Source: Pyropia yezoensis | Taxonomy: Eukaryota; Rhodophyta; Bangiophyceae; Bangiales; Bangiaceae | Reading direction: 5' to 3' | Length of the DNA stretch: 64,000 nucleotides | Assembly (NCBI GenBank): GCA_009829735.1 | Contig: CM020618.1 | Span: forward strand, 17,097,346 to 17,161,345 | Shown: piece after piece, positions 45,850 to 56,599 of the stretch | How positions within the stretch are numbered: the first letter of the stretch is position 1 | Layout: each line of letters opens with the position of its first letter | Made by a program: the position numbers and the translations under genes | Notes under the pieces: model-generated | Seen by the model: only the letters and a program-made list of their open reading frames with translations | Databases searched by the model: none | Told to the model about the DNA's origin: nothing

Positions 45850-46639
45850 GCCGTCGACTGAACAGTCGTGGTGGGTGCGGGGGTCGTCAACGTGGGGGGG
45901 CGCCGAGGCCGACGCCGCCGCGTCGACGGCCGCGCCACCACGAATCGCACCGCCGCCTCGTGGCGCGTTCGTGGTGGGGAGGCGTTTTCAAATTCTACGG
46001 GGGCAACCCCCCCCCCCACCGCCGCCCTCGAGCGATTGCACGTCCGTGCCGCGTTTGAAAACATTGCGTGCCGCGACCTTTTTCCATGCCTTTTTCAAAA
46101 GTGGCAGACACCCGGGCTCAGACACAGTGGGCGGCGCGCCTCTCGTGGGTCCCCCGTCGGGGTTGCGGCAGCCACTGACAGCGCCCGGTTCCCCAGCCGA
46201 TCCCCGACAGCCGCGTTCCCCCACCGGCAAGCGATGTTGGTTCGTTCTCTTCTTGGAAAAGCCACGACATTCATGAGGGGGGGGGGGGCGGCGAGGTTGC
46301 CGCCCCGTGGCGGATCAACGAGGCTTTCTTTTTCAAACAGAATACAGTAAATATACGCGAGTGAAAAGGGTCAGAGGGCGGCGTTCCAAGGGCGGAGCAG
46401 GGGGTCCCACGTCGGGGAGACGCGCCCCTGTGGCTGGCGTGCCCACTGGGTACGGCGTGGTGGAAGGCCGCAGGCAGTGAAAAGGTGGCGGGTCCTCGAC
46501 TGCCGACGAGGCGCGCGTCTGCTGGCGTGGCGAGACCGACACACGGCAGGCGCTCGCGGTGGGGGGCGTGGGAGGTCGGCCCAGAGAGATCGCCCCCTCC
46601 ACGCGGTCCTTTGTTGCGGCCCTGCTCGTCCTCTCATTA
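44506..46639. other. Very GC-rich stretch without a supported gene
   Basis: Begins at the sharp end of the ankyrin array. It has G runs of up to about 20 (44728-44750, 45059-45072) and C-rich tracts. Open frames on both strands are low complexity with no recognised domain. Confidence 0.5.
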
Positions 46640-46664
46640 TCCGTCTGACACCAGTTTTTCACAA
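46640..46664 (+). repeat. Left terminal inverted repeat of the Tigger-like element
   Basis: Starts TCCGTCTGACACCAG, preceded by TA; identical over 25 bases to the reverse complement of 50124-50148. Confidence 0.93.
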
Positions 46665-47439
46665 CTCGGGTATGAGAGAAGGATGCGAGGGTGCTTTTTT
46701 CCCGAAAAACATATGAGCGGGCTCCGTAGCTCCTCACGAGGTCGGGCGTCTTGTCCGTTTCCCCAGGCGATGAGCGGTTCTTTTTAAAAAAAGGTACCCT
46801 CCTTTGGGGGGTGACACTAGTTTTTCACAACTCGATTTCTATACCAGGACAGCCCCCAGGGGGCGATCTTGCAAAGAAACCCCGGAAAAACTTGATTGTA
46901 TTTACATCCCAGGCCCGTGTCCCCCGGTCATCGACCAATGAGCACGCAGAGATCATGACTCGGACAGGTCGGACCTGGGTCGTCTCCTGACTCATCTCAG
47001 AGTGCGGTGTGCGGACCATCCCTTCGCCCTCGGGCGGCCATCCATGCCAACGTTGCTCCATTGGCAACCCTTCGGGTGCGCTTCACACAAGAATCCACGA
47101 ACCCCAGCCAATCACCTCACGACTCCACACCAAGAACTGGGCTGCAATACCGGACTACACACGAGCCCTCTCACGTGACCTCGCGCAGTGCGGACCAACC
47201 CGGCCCTGGGCCACCCGTGCCTCCCGCCAGTACTTTGCCCCCCCCCCCCCTTTCGCCGGCCGCTTTTGAGACAGGCGCCCCTCCCGGCCTACACTGTCCC
47301 GCGTGGGTCTGCAATTTATATGCAGAACGGCCTTTCACATGAAAGGGCCAACCCGGCCGCCCCGTACAGCCTTCCCGCCCCCTCGGCCCCCTTTCCCCCA
47401 CGTGCAACTTGCACACTCGAGACACAACCAACAATTCGT

Positions 47440-49215
47440 TTACCTACGGGACGAAAACACAGCCATCCTGGCAGCTTCACGTGAGGCCTGTGCCCATGCT
47501 GCACGGGGTGCCAGAATTGGCGCCCGCACGCGCGCGGCTGCCAGGCGGCGGCGTGCCTTTGCAGCAGATGGCGGGGCGTGGCCAATAGACCTCAGCCAGC
47601 AGCCCGCTTCAGTCGCCGCCTCGGCGGCCACGACCGCCCAGGTCTCGCGCCTCGCACGCGCGGCCTTGTCGTCAATGCGCGCCTGCTTGGCGCGTGCCCG
47701 CTCCTCGTCCTTGACGGACTTCTCCGCAGCTCGCTCCTCCCTGGCACGCTTGCTGGCCTCTGCCTCGTTCCGCTTGTCCTCCTTGGCTGCATCCATCTCA
47801 CGGAGCGCAGATATCACCTCGGGGGCAGTAAGGACGGTCGCTCTCCCGGCAGTTGACAGTGTGCCGTTCTGCACTACAGGGCGGACCATGTCCTTGCGAG
47901 CCACGGGAGTCAGCCTCGAGACCAGCAGAGGGATGTCCACATCTGGCGCCAGCGGCGCATCGGCCCCCTTGCACATATCCTCCCAGCGGACAACAGTGGG
48001 GTCGAGGGGCCACACGCCCACCCGTTGGAACGCCGACTTGAGAGCGTCCACCGTGAGGGCGTCGGACGCCGCGCGGCCAATCGCCTTGACCAGCTCAATG
48101 GTCGTGAAGGCCCGTCCTTGTGCATGGCACTCGAGGGCCAGCTCCCGCACACGTGAGCGTACCTTCGGCTGGTACCGGCCAAAAGCGCTGGGGGTGTCCA
48201 GCGCCTGCAAGATGTGGGACATCTTGGACGGCTCCGCAATCACGTGCACATTCGCATTCAGCAGCGTGAGTAGGCCGCCCGGCGACAGGTGCACCTTGGC
48301 CCCGTCGATAGCCAGGAGCTTGGCCTCTTTCGGGTAGTACGCCCGGAAAAAAGTGGCCATATGTTCCGCGTACACGTCGAACACCGACTTGTCAAACCCA
48401 GGCGGCGTGCGGCGCCACGCCATGGCGGCGTCGTTCAAGAACGACGCCAAGGGTACAGTGTGTACCGTCCCGTCTGGCCTGGTCACGCGCACGAAAGCGT
48501 GACCCGGGGTGGCGCCCTCCACCACGACGAAATGAGGAGCCACCAGGCCCGCCGCTGACACCGTAAACGCCGCCGTGCACGCGCCCGCCCCGGATGCAAA
48601 GTCGGGCATCACCACCTCCGGCTTTCTCAGGCCGACAGGCCCCAGAATCCTCGCACGGCTGCTCCCTGCCGACTCTCGTGCCTTGATGTGGGTTTCATCC
48701 ATGTTCCACAGTTGACGAGGCGACACAATTCGCAGGTCCCGGTACATAAGGGCGAGCGTGGCGAACCAGTGCGCCACGGTCTCGGGACGCGCATTCCGCG
48801 CCCGTCCCTCCTCAATCGTCCCCGCGCGGTACTCCCGCAGCTCTGGCCAGCGCCTGAGGAAAGTAGTTAGGAAGCCCCGCCCCGGGGTAGTAGAGCCGCG
48901 GAAGTAGCGCCGGGCAGTCGCCTGCCGCTCTGCAGACAGGCTGCAGACGTACTCTCCGCACACGCGCAGGAAAGCGTCACGTGACAGACCACGGCCGATG
49001 ACGGCGTTGATACGAATGAACTTTACCAACACCTGTTCTTCTTCAGCAGTGAAGAACGGCTGGGGTCCCCGCTTAGTAGACTGGCCGTCGTTGAGGATGA
49101 AGTAGCGCGCCTTGTTGTAGCTCAACTCAAACCGCCGCGCAAAAGCAGCCGTCGTTAGGTTGCCCGCCTTGACCTGCTCCAATGCCGCCATCCTGCTCTC
49201 GTGGTCTTCCCCCAT
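47440..49215 (-). CDS. Tigger/pogo-type DDE transposase
   Basis: 591 residues from ATG 49215. The open frame extends another 111 codons upstream through poly-C/G sequence, but the conserved N-terminus begins at this Met. Residues 8-40 form a psq-type helix-turn-helix. Residues about 50-135 form a CENP-B/Tc5-type DNA-binding helix set with the RRWPELR box. The catalytic core has D173 (WNMDETH), D304 (AIDGAKVHL) and D340 (LQALD), a DD35D spacing. The C-terminus is a Lys/Glu/Ala/Arg-rich coiled region. It cuts and pastes the element by binding its terminal repeats in the nucleus. No stop or frameshift is seen. Confidence 0.93.
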   Translation of the reverse strand: MGEDHESRMAALEQVKAGNLTTAAFARRFELSYNKARYFILNDGQSTKRGPQPFFTAEEEQVLVKFIRINAVIGRGLSRDAFLRVCGEYVCSLSAERQATARRYFRGSTTPGRGFLTTFLRRWPELREYRAGTIEEGRARNARPETVAHWFATLALMYRDLRIVSPRQLWNMDETHIKARESAGSSRARILGPVGLRKPEVVMPDFASGAGACTAAFTVSAAGLVAPHFVVVEGATPGHAFVRVTRPDGTVHTVPLASFLNDAAMAWRRTPPGFDKSVFDVYAEHMATFFRAYYPKEAKLLAIDGAKVHLSPGGLLTLLNANVHVIAEPSKMSHILQALDTPSAFGRYQPKVRSRVRELALECHAQGRAFTTIELVKAIGRAASDALTVDALKSAFQRVGVWPLDPTVVRWEDMCKGADAPLAPDVDIPLLVSRLTPVARKDMVRPVVQNGTLSTAGRATVLTAPEVISALREMDAAKEDKRNEAEASKRAREERAAEKSVKDEERARAKQARIDDKAARARRETWAVVAAEAATEAGCWLRSIGHAPPSAAKARRRLAAARVRAPILAPRAAWAQASREAARMAVFSSRR

Positions 49216-50123
49216 ACTGGCGGCACCGGTGCAACCGGGGTGGAGGGGGCACGGCACCCCGACGAATGGGGGGGGGGGTGTGGGGGGCTCGCAGCACACG
49301 ACGGCTCGCAGCGGCGGACGTGGGGGGGTTACCCAGATCAACGTGAGGGGGTGGGGGGGGGGCGTCCGAGCCGGCGGGGGGGGGGGGGGGGGAGGGGGGG
49401 TGCGGCCGGCCGGCCGGGGGGGGAGGCGTCCGAGCGGGCCGGGGGGGGGCGCCCGGCCAGACAGGTCCGCTGCCAGGGGGGGGGGGAAGGGGCGCCCCGA
49501 CCAGACAGGGCCGCTGCCGGTGGGGGAAGAGATGGGGAGCCCGGACAAGGTAGGTCCGCAGTCAAGGGGGGAGGGGGGGGGGAAAGTGGGGTAAGCTGGG
49601 GCAAGTGGGCTTCTTGTGGCGGGAGTGCCGCCCGTCCTCAGAACCGCACATGCGCCTCTGCAGCGGTCAAAGGTTGGCGAATGGGCAGAGAAGGCGTTTG
49701 TGTCCCTGTGGTGTGCTGCAGGAGGGTATAGTGTCTAGAGGAGGGGAAGAAGGCTCGTAGCCTCTCGAGCGCCGGCTGTACACCGCGCCAGGGAGTGCTG
49801 GGCTCGCCGATCAATCAGCCAGAAGCAGCGTCAGGCGAGGTACTTGAATTCTAATTCCCTCTAAAGGAACCGCACCTTTTTCTACTCGGCGCGGCGTGGC
49901 GCGGCCGGAGGCCCGCCTTTTTGGGGTCGCTCTACACCCCTGGAGAGCCCTTGAGTTGGCGCGTCCAGCCGTGTGACTCACTGTTTGCCTACGCCTCGGC
50001 TTGTATTTTTGGCGCGAGTCGATAGACGGCTGGGGCATCTTCTTGCACTGCGTTTTCGTCGGTTTTTCTATGTAAACACTGTGGGAATCCCATAGATGGG
50101 AAGTTGTGAAAAACTGGTGTCAC

Positions 50124-50148
50124 TTGTGAAAAACTGGTGTCAGACGGA
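50124..50148 (-). repeat. Right terminal inverted repeat of the Tigger-like element
   Basis: Reverse complement of 46640-46664, followed by TA at 50149-50150. Confidence 0.93.
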
Positions 50149-50490
50149 TATGTACACGGCAGCGACCGCCGTGGACCAATGGGATCCGCAGACTGGGTCC
50201 CGAAGAAGGACGGGTGCATGTAGTATCGCTGGATCCCAAACGCACCGGAAAATTTTTGCAGGTGGTGGTCGCTGAGGAGCTCTGAGAGCGCGCCGTGCCC
50301 GTCGACGCTCCACAGCCGCCCCCCGGCCCCCGTCGCCGGCTGGGCGACTGCCGCGGCGGGTGCGGCCGGCGCGGCGGCGGCGCCGCGCGGGCACGCCGCC
50401 CGCGACGCGACGTGGCGTGCCGGCGGCGGCGGGGCGTCCTTGGCGCGGCCGCCCGCCGACCACGGCCGTGTGGGTACGGCCACCGCCGGC

Positions 50491-50530
50491 ACCACCACCA
50501 CCACCACCACCACCACCACCACCACCACCA

Positions 50531-50562
<32 letters not shown>

Positions 50563-50576
50563 GCCACCACCGCCAC
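50491..50576. repeat. (ACC)n then (GCCACC)n microsatellite
   Basis: About 16 ACC units to 50538, then GCCACC hexamers. Confidence 0.95.
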
Positions 50577-51401
50577 CGTCGTCACCGCCACCGCTGCCGC
50601 CGTTGCCGCGGTTGCCGCGTGCCCTGCCAGCGGCGGCGGCCCCCCCCCCCCCCTCTCCCCGGCGTGCCGGACGCAGGCGGCGGGGGGGGGGGGGGTGTCA
50701 CCCTGCGGCTGCAGCTATTTTTAAGCTGGCCGCGACCGTGGCCGAGGCGGACTGCTGGGTGTGGCTGCCGTCGCCGCCGTCGGCGTCGGCGCTGCGCGCG
50801 GCGGGCGGCGCTGCTGGCTGCGCTGCGGGGGGGGGTGGGCGCGCTGCTCGATACGTGGGGGCCGATGGGGGGCGGGGGGGGGGCGGGGTGATGGGCCGCC
50901 GTGTGGCCGGGGGGGGGGGGGGGGGAGGATTGGGGGGGGACGTCTGCCGGGGGAGACGCCCACGCGGCGGCACCCGGTCGCGGGGGGGGGGGCGGCGGCA
51001 GACGCGGCGGCGGGGGGGGGGGGAGCGCGGCGGCTGCCGCGGGTGCTGGGCGCCGCCGCCCGCGGCGGGCGGCGCCGCCGCCGCCGCCGCCCGCCGTGTC
51101 GGCGTGCAGTCGCCCGCCGACGCGCGGCGGGGCGGGCGCGGGCGGCGTGGGGGGGGGCGGCCCGTGGTGGCGGCGGCGGCGGTTGCGCGCTCACCGCGCC
51201 GCCGCCGACGGGGCCGCCGCCGCGGCCGCCGCCGCGGGCGCCCCCCCCGCTACCCTCACACGGGCCCGGCGGCGTACCCCCCGCCCCACGGGGGCCCGCC
51301 TCGGCGGCGTCGTCGGTGACGGCGGCGGCGGCGTCGGGGTCGGCGGGGGGTGCGGCGTCCTCGTCGCAGCGCCTGTCGGGGGTGCCCGCCGCGCAGCGCG
51401 C

Positions 51402-51402
51402 G

Positions 51403-51434
<32 letters not shown>
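51402..51434. repeat. (GCC)n microsatellite
   Basis: About 11 uninterrupted GCC units. Confidence 0.93.
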
Positions 51435-52700
51435 GCGTGCTGCCGCCGCGGCAGCGGGCGCGCGCGCCGTGCACGGCGGGGGGCGGCGGCCGCCCGACGC
51501 TGCCGCGGCGGCCGGCGGCCGGCGGCCGGCGGCCGGCGGCGGCGGCGCCGCCGCCGCCGCTGCCGCCGCCGCCGCCCGCCGTTACCCCCTCCCGCGGGAC
51601 GGCGCGCGCGCGCGCGGGGTGCCGGTCGCGCCGCGTGTGGGGCGCCCGCCGTTGCTGCTGGCGGCGGCGGCGGCGGCGGCGGCCGCGACCCGCGGCGGCT
51701 CCACACGGGTGCCGGGCGGTCGCACGCCCACGGCGAGACGCCGGGGGCGGCGGCGCCGCCCGAGCGGCGGCGGCCGACACGACCGTGGTCGCACCCCCCC
51801 CCCCCACCCCCCCGGGCAGTGTGGCCACCCGCGACGAGCAGCGCGTCGCGCCGGCGGGGCACACCCACCGACGCGGGGCGGGCGGGCGGCCGGCGCGCCC
51901 CCCCCCCCACGGCGCCGCCGCGGCGCGCGGGCCGCCGCGCCGGCCGCGCCGCCGCGGCCGGCACCGCCGCGCGCCGCTCGTCCCCCCCCGGACGTGGCCG
52001 CTCGCGCGTGGACGCGGCGGGCGTCCCCCCCCCCCACGGGGGCTCGGCGCCCGCCGCGGCTGGGCGGCACTTTTCCCCCCCCCCCCCCCCCCCCCTCCCC
52101 CCCGTCCACACGACGGGGCAGTCCCGCGGCCGCCGCCGTCCCGTGCGGCGCGGACGCGACGCACACGCCCGCGGCCGCCGCCCACCCGCCCGCGCTCGTC
52201 TGCGCTACTGGCGGGCGGCCGCGCGGCGCCGCCGCGGCGCGGCTGCTGGGCACCGGCGGTGGTGGCGGCCGGCCGCCGCGGGTGGGGGGTGCCGAATGGG
52301 ATGGTGGCTGGGAGGGGGGGGGGGGGGGGGGGGGGAGGGGGTTAGGAACGGCGCTGCGTGCGGTTGCCATTGCCGTGCTTGGGGGAGGGTTGAGGGGGGG
52401 GGGGGGGGGGTGCGCGGTGGCGGGGGGGGGGGGGGGGGGGACTGGCCCCGAGCCCCCGCCGGTGGGACGGGACGCGCGCGCTCCCGCTTCCCCCCCCCCC
52501 CCCCGCCCCCCCCCCCGCCCTCGTGGCGGCGGCGCCCCCTCCGCAGGGGAGCGGCGGCGGCCGCAGCCGCCGGGACGACCACGCGGAGCCGCGGCGGGAC
52601 GCGTCTGGGCCGGCGCGCGCGGCGACGCGCGGCGGCACCCCCCCCCCCATCCCCGCGCGGCGCGCGGCTCATCAAGCGCCCGCGCCGCCGCGCCGCGGCC

Positions 52701-52731
<31 letters not shown>

Positions 52732-54882
52732 CCGCCACCGCGGCGCGGCCGGCGGCCGCGGCGGCCCCGCGGGGCGGCCGCGGCGGCACGCCGGCCGGCT
52801 CGGCGGGCGGCGGGGGTGGCCGGCCTCGCCACGGCGGCGCCGCCGAGCCGGTCGGCCGGCGGCGGGTGGGTGTCGGCGGCCGACGGCGGGGACGGCGGCG
52901 GTGGCGGTGGCGGCGGCGGCGGCGGCGGCGGCAGCGGCGGTGGCAGGGGCAGCGAGCAACCGGCGCCCCCAGCCGCGGCCGGCGCGTCGCGGCGGAGGCG
53001 TCGGCAGCGCCCGCCAGCTGTCGCCGCCGCTTGTGCCCGTTCGAACCGCTGCTATCGCCCGCGTCCAACCACGCCGCTGCTATGGGCGAAAGTTGAGCCA
53101 CACGGGGTCGATGCCCAGTGGCGCCCATGTGGCCACTCGACTTCGCCGCCGCCGGCGCGGCGGTGACGCTCGCGTGGCTCCGCGCGCACCTGTCCACCCG
53201 CCGAAGTGGGGACGCGGTCGCCCGCACGCCAGCGCCAGCGCCTCGATGCGGGGGCAGAGGCTGGCGGTGGGACGACCCGTGCAGGCGATACGGCTGCGCC
53301 GGCCGCGGCAGCAGCCGCAGACAGCGCACAGCAGCCGGGCGCTGGCGGCAGCGCGCCTGCGCCCGCGCCGCCAGTCACGGTGGCAGGTGCGGACGCGTCC
53401 CACCGCAGCCGCCGCTTTCGGCTCGTGCGTGGCGCCGCGCGGCGCGCGCGGCGGGCGGGCTGCGTTGACCTGTGCGCGGCCGTGCGTGCGCTGCAGGCGG
53501 CGACTGGTCGTGGCCGGTGGCGCGTGCCGCGGCATGCAGCGGTGCGCGTGGCGCGGGCGTGTCTGCCTCAGTGCACGCGTGGTATTGCCGTCGCCATGAC
53601 CGACGGCGGCCGCCCCCCCCCCGAGGCGTACGGGGTGGATCGTGCGGGGGCGATGGCGGCCGACCGCGCAGCGGCTGACGCGCACACGGCAACGCTGGGC
53701 GGCATGGCCACCCGCGTGCGCGCGGCGACGCGCGCCAGTCGAGGGTACCATGCCCCCCCCCCCGCTCGCGCCGTGTACACGCTGTCGCGGGGGCGATACC
53801 ACGAGGCGAGTGGCAACGGCATGGCGGCGCGCGTGGTGGCCGCGCACCGCGCGGCGGCCGTGGAGCGCATCGCCCAGCAGGGCGACGCTGCGGGCGTGTG
53901 GACGGGTGACCGAGCACGCGTCGACTTGCGTGGGCGACTTGGAAGCCGTGCGCGTGTCGTCGCGCGCGTGGCTGGTCGCCCGCCGCCAGCCGCATTATAA
54001 AGACCTGTGTGGCGCGGCGGGCACGCGCGGTCGGCGCGCGGCACGATTGAACGCAAAGCTGCAGCGCGGACGGTTTGCGGCGCAGGTGGCACGTGAGCTG
54101 ACTGGCGGCCGCCTGCACCGCGTGGTGAATTGGGCCGTGGTGTGCGTGCACAGAGAGTACTCGCAGTCTCGAAGGCACCTCACAGTCATAGCTCGAGCGC
54201 GTGCAGCCTTGTCCTGGACACGGACACGCGTACGGGGAAAAAGTGAGGCCGTTGCGAAGCTGTATCAGCTCTGCTCTCGACACGATACGCGGTCGTGGAT
54301 GCGGGCACGAGTGCCCGCTGCCAGCCGAGACACGGGCAACGAAAGGCTGCACGCACTGGGGGGGGGGGTAGGGTGCAGCCAAAGCGGGACGGGGGGGGGG
54401 CAGTGGAGACGCGACTACCACCCTCGTTTACTCCCTCAATGAAGACACCGCAGCCGCGATGTTGCATGAGACAGACACGAGCGTGGTCGCTACCACGCTC
54501 ACCCGCGCGTCGAGTCACGGTGCACAGTAAACGGTCAGTCTTCTTCAACCCGCGCGGCTAGTCCGCGGGCCCTCAACATATACTACACTCCGTCGGTCTG
54601 CACTCAGGTCCGCCTGCGTCCCCTGCGTCTCGGCGGCAGCCCTTCTGCCCACTCCTCGGCGCGGGCGCATGGCACCCCGCCAGCGCGGCGAGTCCACTCG
54701 GCCCCTCTCCTGTCTCGTTCGCCTCTCTTGTCTCTCTCGCCCGCCCGGCTCGCTCAGTATCCGGCTCCCACCGGATGAGCGGGGCCTTCGTCCCGATGGC
54801 ACGGCCGGTGCTCATCAGCACCGCCGCTCGCAGTCTCCCATCAGGCTCCTCTGCCAACACGCGACCGAGCAGCAGGCGCAAG

Positions 54883-56535
54883 TCAAGTCAGCTCCCGGGC
54901 CAGAATGATGGCGGAAACGGCGGCCTGCACCAGCGCCGCCTTGCGCAGCACGCGCTGCGCCACGTGGGCGACGGACTTGGGCGGCGGCCAGAGCTGCCGC
55001 GGCGGCGGCGGCTCCGCCGGCGCACCACGATCAGAGCCCGCTTCCACGTCCGGAACGCAGCGACCGAGAAGGCGTACCGCCTCTTGCGGGTCCAAATCGG
55101 CCGCCTGGCTGCAGCAGCGGCCCTGCATGCCCAGGGAACACAGAGACAGCGGCGGCCATGTGCCGCTCGGGAACCAGTCCGGCTCAGAGAATCGCACCTT
55201 GGCCAGGCTCTCCAACGCCACAAGGAAGATCCACATAACAAACGGCCGGTTCTCAAAGTGCCCCGTCATGGACACCTTGAGGGCGTCCCATACGGCCTCG
55301 CCGTACGCCCGCGCCCGCTCGTCAGCCCATTGTAGCCGGGCGCTGGCCGTCGCGCCAAACCATTGCTCCATGGCGTCGTCCGGCGTCGGCGCCAACGGCG
55401 ACCGGTTGAGGACGCGGTGCGTCACGCACCCGCAGCCCCGTGCGTCATGGTCGGTGTTCTTCCAGCGGTGGCCCAGGCGGTTGCCCGCGGCCCGCATCAA
55501 CGCGCAGCAGCGGGCGAGTGTCTGGAGCCGCAGGCGCTGACCCCGGCCAGAGGCCCACGGACGGTCGGGCAGGAGCACGCTCAGCACGCCCAAAGCGGCG
55601 CTCACGTCGTCCGCGGGGGCGCCAGTCGACGCGGCATACAGCTGCGACAGGCGCTCCTTGCCCGACCGCGCGACGTCGAGGATCGTCTTGGCGACCGCCG
55701 CTGGCTCGGGGTCATCCGCGAACTCCATGCGCATTGGGATGACATCCCGCAGCGCCGCTGACTGGGTGTGTCCGTTGTGGACGAAAAACTTACGAACGGT
55801 GACTGCGGCTTTCCCCTCCGCGTCGTGGTCGGGGGAGACTGTCCACGTTGGAGAGTACTGGTTGACGCCAAGGATCTCCACGTCAAAGTCCACTCCTTCA
55901 AAGACGTTGGTCACCTTTGTGTCTGACCCGTCGCCACTGCGAACGGCGTTCCACGTGGGGATCCCCAGATCGTACGCCACCGCCAGCACGCCCGACACAT
56001 TGAGTACCGAGACGGGCAGCGCCGCGTTGAGCGCCGCCGCGACCAGGCCGGCCAGGTAGAGCGCATAGTAGGCACCCAGTAGCGCCTTCGAGCGGGCGTC
56101 CAGCGCCAGATACGCCGCACCGGTGCCGTAGCTACTGCCCACGCCAACACGGGGGATGGGGCTGGGCGCCGCCCAGCGGTCACCTGCCCGCAGCAGCCGC
56201 GCCTGTCGCAGCACACAGCAGCACATGGGAAGGTATGCAGCCAGCACTCCGGGAAGCGACGACGACAGCGTCTCCGCGGCATCGTCCAGGACCACGCGAG
56301 CACCTCCGGTCATTCGAGCGGCGGCCAGCCCCACCCCGGCCGCGTGCAGACATGACATCGCGGCCGCCACGGCGGCGATGGGGACCGCCGATGACCGCAC
56401 CACCGCCAGCTTTTCGTGGCCTGCTAGGCGAGACAGGAGAGCTGCGACGATGGCGCCCGCGGTCGTCAAGGACACGATGATGCTGGCGGTGTCATACTCC
56501 ACAAGGCGCCCAATGTTAAAGGCGCGCACAGACAT
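54883..56535 (-). CDS. Multi-pass membrane protein of unknown function
   Basis: 550 residues from ATG 56535, the first in-frame ATG (the frame continues 15 codons upstream from a TTG). The sequence has natural amino-acid balance, unlike the surrounding low complexity. Hydrophobic segments lie at about residues 15-36, 50-75, 92-108 and 150-182, followed by a soluble region about 200-420. Another hydrophobic stretch follows near 430-447 (FVMWIFLVALESLAKV). Cys clusters (CCC, CC, GCGC) are scattered. No family recognised. Its downstream neighbour region is repeat DNA, and the next gene on the same strand starts about 4 kb upstream. Confidence 0.65.
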   Translation of the reverse strand: MSVRAFNIGRLVEYDTASIIVSLTTAGAIVAALLSRLAGHEKLAVVRSSAVPIAAVAAAMSCLHAAGVGLAAARMTGGARVVLDDAAETLSSSLPGVLAAYLPMCCCVLRQARLLRAGDRWAAPSPIPRVGVGSSYGTGAAYLALDARSKALLGAYYALYLAGLVAAALNAALPVSVLNVSGVLAVAYDLGIPTWNAVRSGDGSDTKVTNVFEGVDFDVEILGVNQYSPTWTVSPDHDAEGKAAVTVRKFFVHNGHTQSAALRDVIPMRMEFADDPEPAAVAKTILDVARSGKERLSQLYAASTGAPADDVSAALGVLSVLLPDRPWASGRGQRLRLQTLARCCALMRAAGNRLGHRWKNTDHDARGCGCVTHRVLNRSPLAPTPDDAMEQWFGATASARLQWADERARAYGEAVWDALKVSMTGHFENRPFVMWIFLVALESLAKVRFSEPDWFPSGTWPPLSLCSLGMQGRCCSQAADLDPQEAVRLLGRCVPDVEAGSDRGAPAEPPPPRQLWPPPKSVAHVAQRVLRKAALVQAAVSAIILARELT

Positions 56536-56599
56536 GGTGTCGGGGTCGCGTTCTTCGGGAGGGCCAACGTCCGCATACAAGGATCAGCACGGAGCGCGT

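Larger units (their letters stand above)
46640..50148 (-). mobile_element. Tigger/pogo-like DNA transposon, complete (3,509 bp)
   Basis: Bounded by 25-bp perfect terminal inverted repeats at 46640-46664 and 50124-50148 (starting TCCGTCTGACACCAG), each flanked by TA (46638-46639 and 50149-50150), the Tc1/mariner-superfamily target duplication. Inside, a near copy of the end motif recurs (46811-46830 GTGACACTAGTTTTTCACAA; mirrored at 50104-50123), giving paired terminal and subterminal binding-site-like repeats. It encodes one transposase on the minus strand. All parts needed for mobility appear present. Confidence 0.93.
50151..54882. other. Low-complexity GC-rich DNA without a supported gene
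   Basis: Mostly GCC/GGC triplets with G or C runs of 10-25 (for example near 52075-52096 and 52314-52335). Long open frames exist on both strands but are Arg/Pro/Ala/Gly low complexity. The best candidate for real coding is a plus-strand piece about 53596-54000 (Ala/Arg-rich, with GRYHEASGNGMAARVVAAH), which has no recognised family. I would not call it a gene. Confidence 0.5.

Noticed and set aside
50761-53166. Plus-strand frame of 801 codons
   Set aside because: Arg/Pro/Ala/Gly low complexity, overlapping equally long frames on both strands; no domain.
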